Both the position numbers and the translations under genes were made by a program. Shown here piece by piece: positions 62,993 through 64,000 of a stretch of DNA of 64,000 nucleotides; within the stretch, counting starts at the first letter, position 1, and the number at the start of each line of letters is the position of its first letter. The notes under the pieces were generated by a model, which was not told the origin of the DNA, ran no database searches, and saw only the letters and a program-made list of their open reading frames with translations. Location of the stretch: contig JADDMT010000004.1 in assembly GCA_021401465.1 (NCBI GenBank), forward strand, positions 62,001 to 126,000, written 5' to 3'. Source of the DNA: Teratosphaeria epicoccoides. Lineage: Eukaryota; Ascomycota; Dothideomycetes; Mycosphaerellales; Teratosphaeriaceae.

Positions 62993-63650
62993 TCGAGCGA
63001 AAGTTCGAGGCGCACCTCCCAATACCTGAGCTAGCGGAGATGATACTGTTGGATCTCCATCCTCAGGTCATCTTGACGAGCATGCAATTTAACAAAGCCA
63101 TGCATGCCACGGTCCTGGGCTCACCAAAGCTGCGGTTTAAGCTCAGCCTACAGGCTGTCCAAAGCGGTTGCTAGTCGTCGATCTTTGACAGGTCTCTCGA
63201 CGCAGTGATTCACCAGTGAGAGATATTTCGTGCTCTCTCGACCCGCTCTTGGTGCTTGGATTCGGTGATGATTTGGTCGATATGGGCTTGAAAGCAATTT
63301 TGGAATGGCCGGAGGACGTAAAAAGCATATGAATCCACCTGGTGCACTGATTAGGTCCATGCTAGTCTGCCAGCCGCCAGTCAAGGAGATGGGTCTCTCT
63401 CTCAACTATTGCAGCCACAGGATCGCCTGAGCAGAAGGCGCGCCTTCGCAAAGCAAACTCCGTTGCAGAACCATCTTGACAGTGGGACACCTGTACGATG
63501 CCGCTGGAGAAGTCTTCACAAGCACAAGTTGTGCTCCCCTGCCCTGCAGGGTATCCACGATTGCGAAACGGGTGAGGTGCGTTACATCGTCACTTTCAAG
63601 GCGGATTTGCGCTCCATAAGCGAAGGCGACATCGATCGCCGCATGGGCAA
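62993..63650 (+). pseudogene. Broken F-box relative, plus strand
   Basis: From 62993 one frame reads an F-box (IPELAEMILLDLHPQVILTS) and then stops at 63172-63174. A second piece (63329-63430) has SMLVCQPPVKEM, matching SMLICQPPVTEL of the intact gene at 56932-58114. A third gives ILTVGHLYDAAGEVF, matching ITVGDVVETAIALIEE. A fourth, in another frame, gives HKLCSPALQGIHDCETGEV and TFKADLRS, matching HKMCPWASEYQHEEDG and SFKGMLKLRS. Block order is conserved but at least two frameshifts and one stop break it. There is no N-terminal helix. Confidence 0.65.
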
Positions 63651-64000
63651 TAGAGCGTGGAACACACGTCTTCCAGGGAATTCCACCGACTTGGCCTTGA
63701 ATTGGGACCTACGCTCACAGCCATGGATCAAGAGCAATTCAAAGAAGTTTGGCAAGTCGGAGTTGTCGAGCACGTCCGTGCGGAAGTGGGCCAGGTGGTG
63801 CTCGATATCGCGGAGCACAAGATCCTGGTACCCATGAACGTCCGCGGCGTCCAAGGACACATCGATGGACGCCTGCGCCCTCTCGTATGACTGATGACTC
63901 AACGCTGGGGTGCAGTGGTATAGGATGTTCAGCACATCCTTATGTGCCTTTGCAGGCTCAAGGCGTCCTTCCATGAGCTCGCCGCCCCTCGGGCTCGCTG
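63651..64000. other. Window end, unresolved frames
   Basis: Open frames exist on both strands (plus 63657-63890; minus 63582-63974) without recognisable domains. They may be further F-box-family debris or the edge of another gene. Confidence 0.3.

Noticed and set aside
1..64000. tRNA genes, rRNA, CRISPR arrays, intact transposons
   Set aside because: Looked for T-loop-like GTTCRA sequences, regular spacer repeats, terminal repeats and transposase or reverse-transcriptase motifs by eye; none convincing. A tRNAscan or RepeatMasker run would be decisive.

Overview
The window looks like nuclear DNA of a filamentous ascomycete, most likely a dothideomycete of the Mycosphaerella type; the taxon is inferred from gene content and style, not proven. 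Genes lie on both strands without operons. Introns are mostly 53-66 nt with GTRAGT-like donors and CTAAY or CTGAC branch sites. The gene set is typical of Pezizomycotina: NAB2, DEP1/Sds3, PMT4, VAC14, SGD1, an RRT8-like protein, a P450, a LysM gene, a UstYa-like remnant and an F-box family.

Layout. 0-4.4 kb is accessory and gene-poor: a small secreted cysteine-rich protein (1154-1478, -) and a decayed UstYa-like gene (about 1751-2562, -). 4.5-12 kb holds PMT4 (-), NOP12 (-) and DEP1 (+). 12.3-17.4 kb is a second accessory stretch: a broken multi-LysM gene, a 56-residue six-cysteine secreted protein (14676-14910, +), an alpha/beta hydrolase (-) and a TA-rich gene-free island. 17.4-24.4 kb is RNA-biology housekeeping: UTP18 (-), NAB2 (+), an RBM42-like RRM protein (-) and a WW-domain protein (+). 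26.4-36.4 kb has two large unrecognised low-complexity proteins on either side of SGD1 (-) and SRP14 (+). 37.3-43.6 kb has a nine-exon cytochrome P450 (+) and a Brefeldin-A-sensitivity-type membrane protein (-). 44-52.6 kb is housekeeping again: cytosolic Asn-tRNA synthetase (+), mitochondrial dihydrolipoyl dehydrogenase (-), VAC14 (-) and an RRT8/EI24-like membrane protein (+). 53.3-64 kb has an unknown CxxC protein (-), an intact F-box gene (-), two broken F-box relatives and PRP4 (+).

How the genes relate. Many housekeeping genes act on RNA or ribosomes (NOP12, UTP18, SGD1, NAB2, PRP4, SRP14, AsnRS). Several are in divergent pairs with short shared promoters, the tightest being SGD1/SRP14 at 178 bp. 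The accessory genes between them show repeated decay.

The most novel observation is a domain of about 65 residues, present once in the protein at 26440-28392 and twice in the protein at 33270-36422. The three copies align without gaps over 45 residues around an invariant Pro-Asp. All domain calls are by eye; no database search was run.
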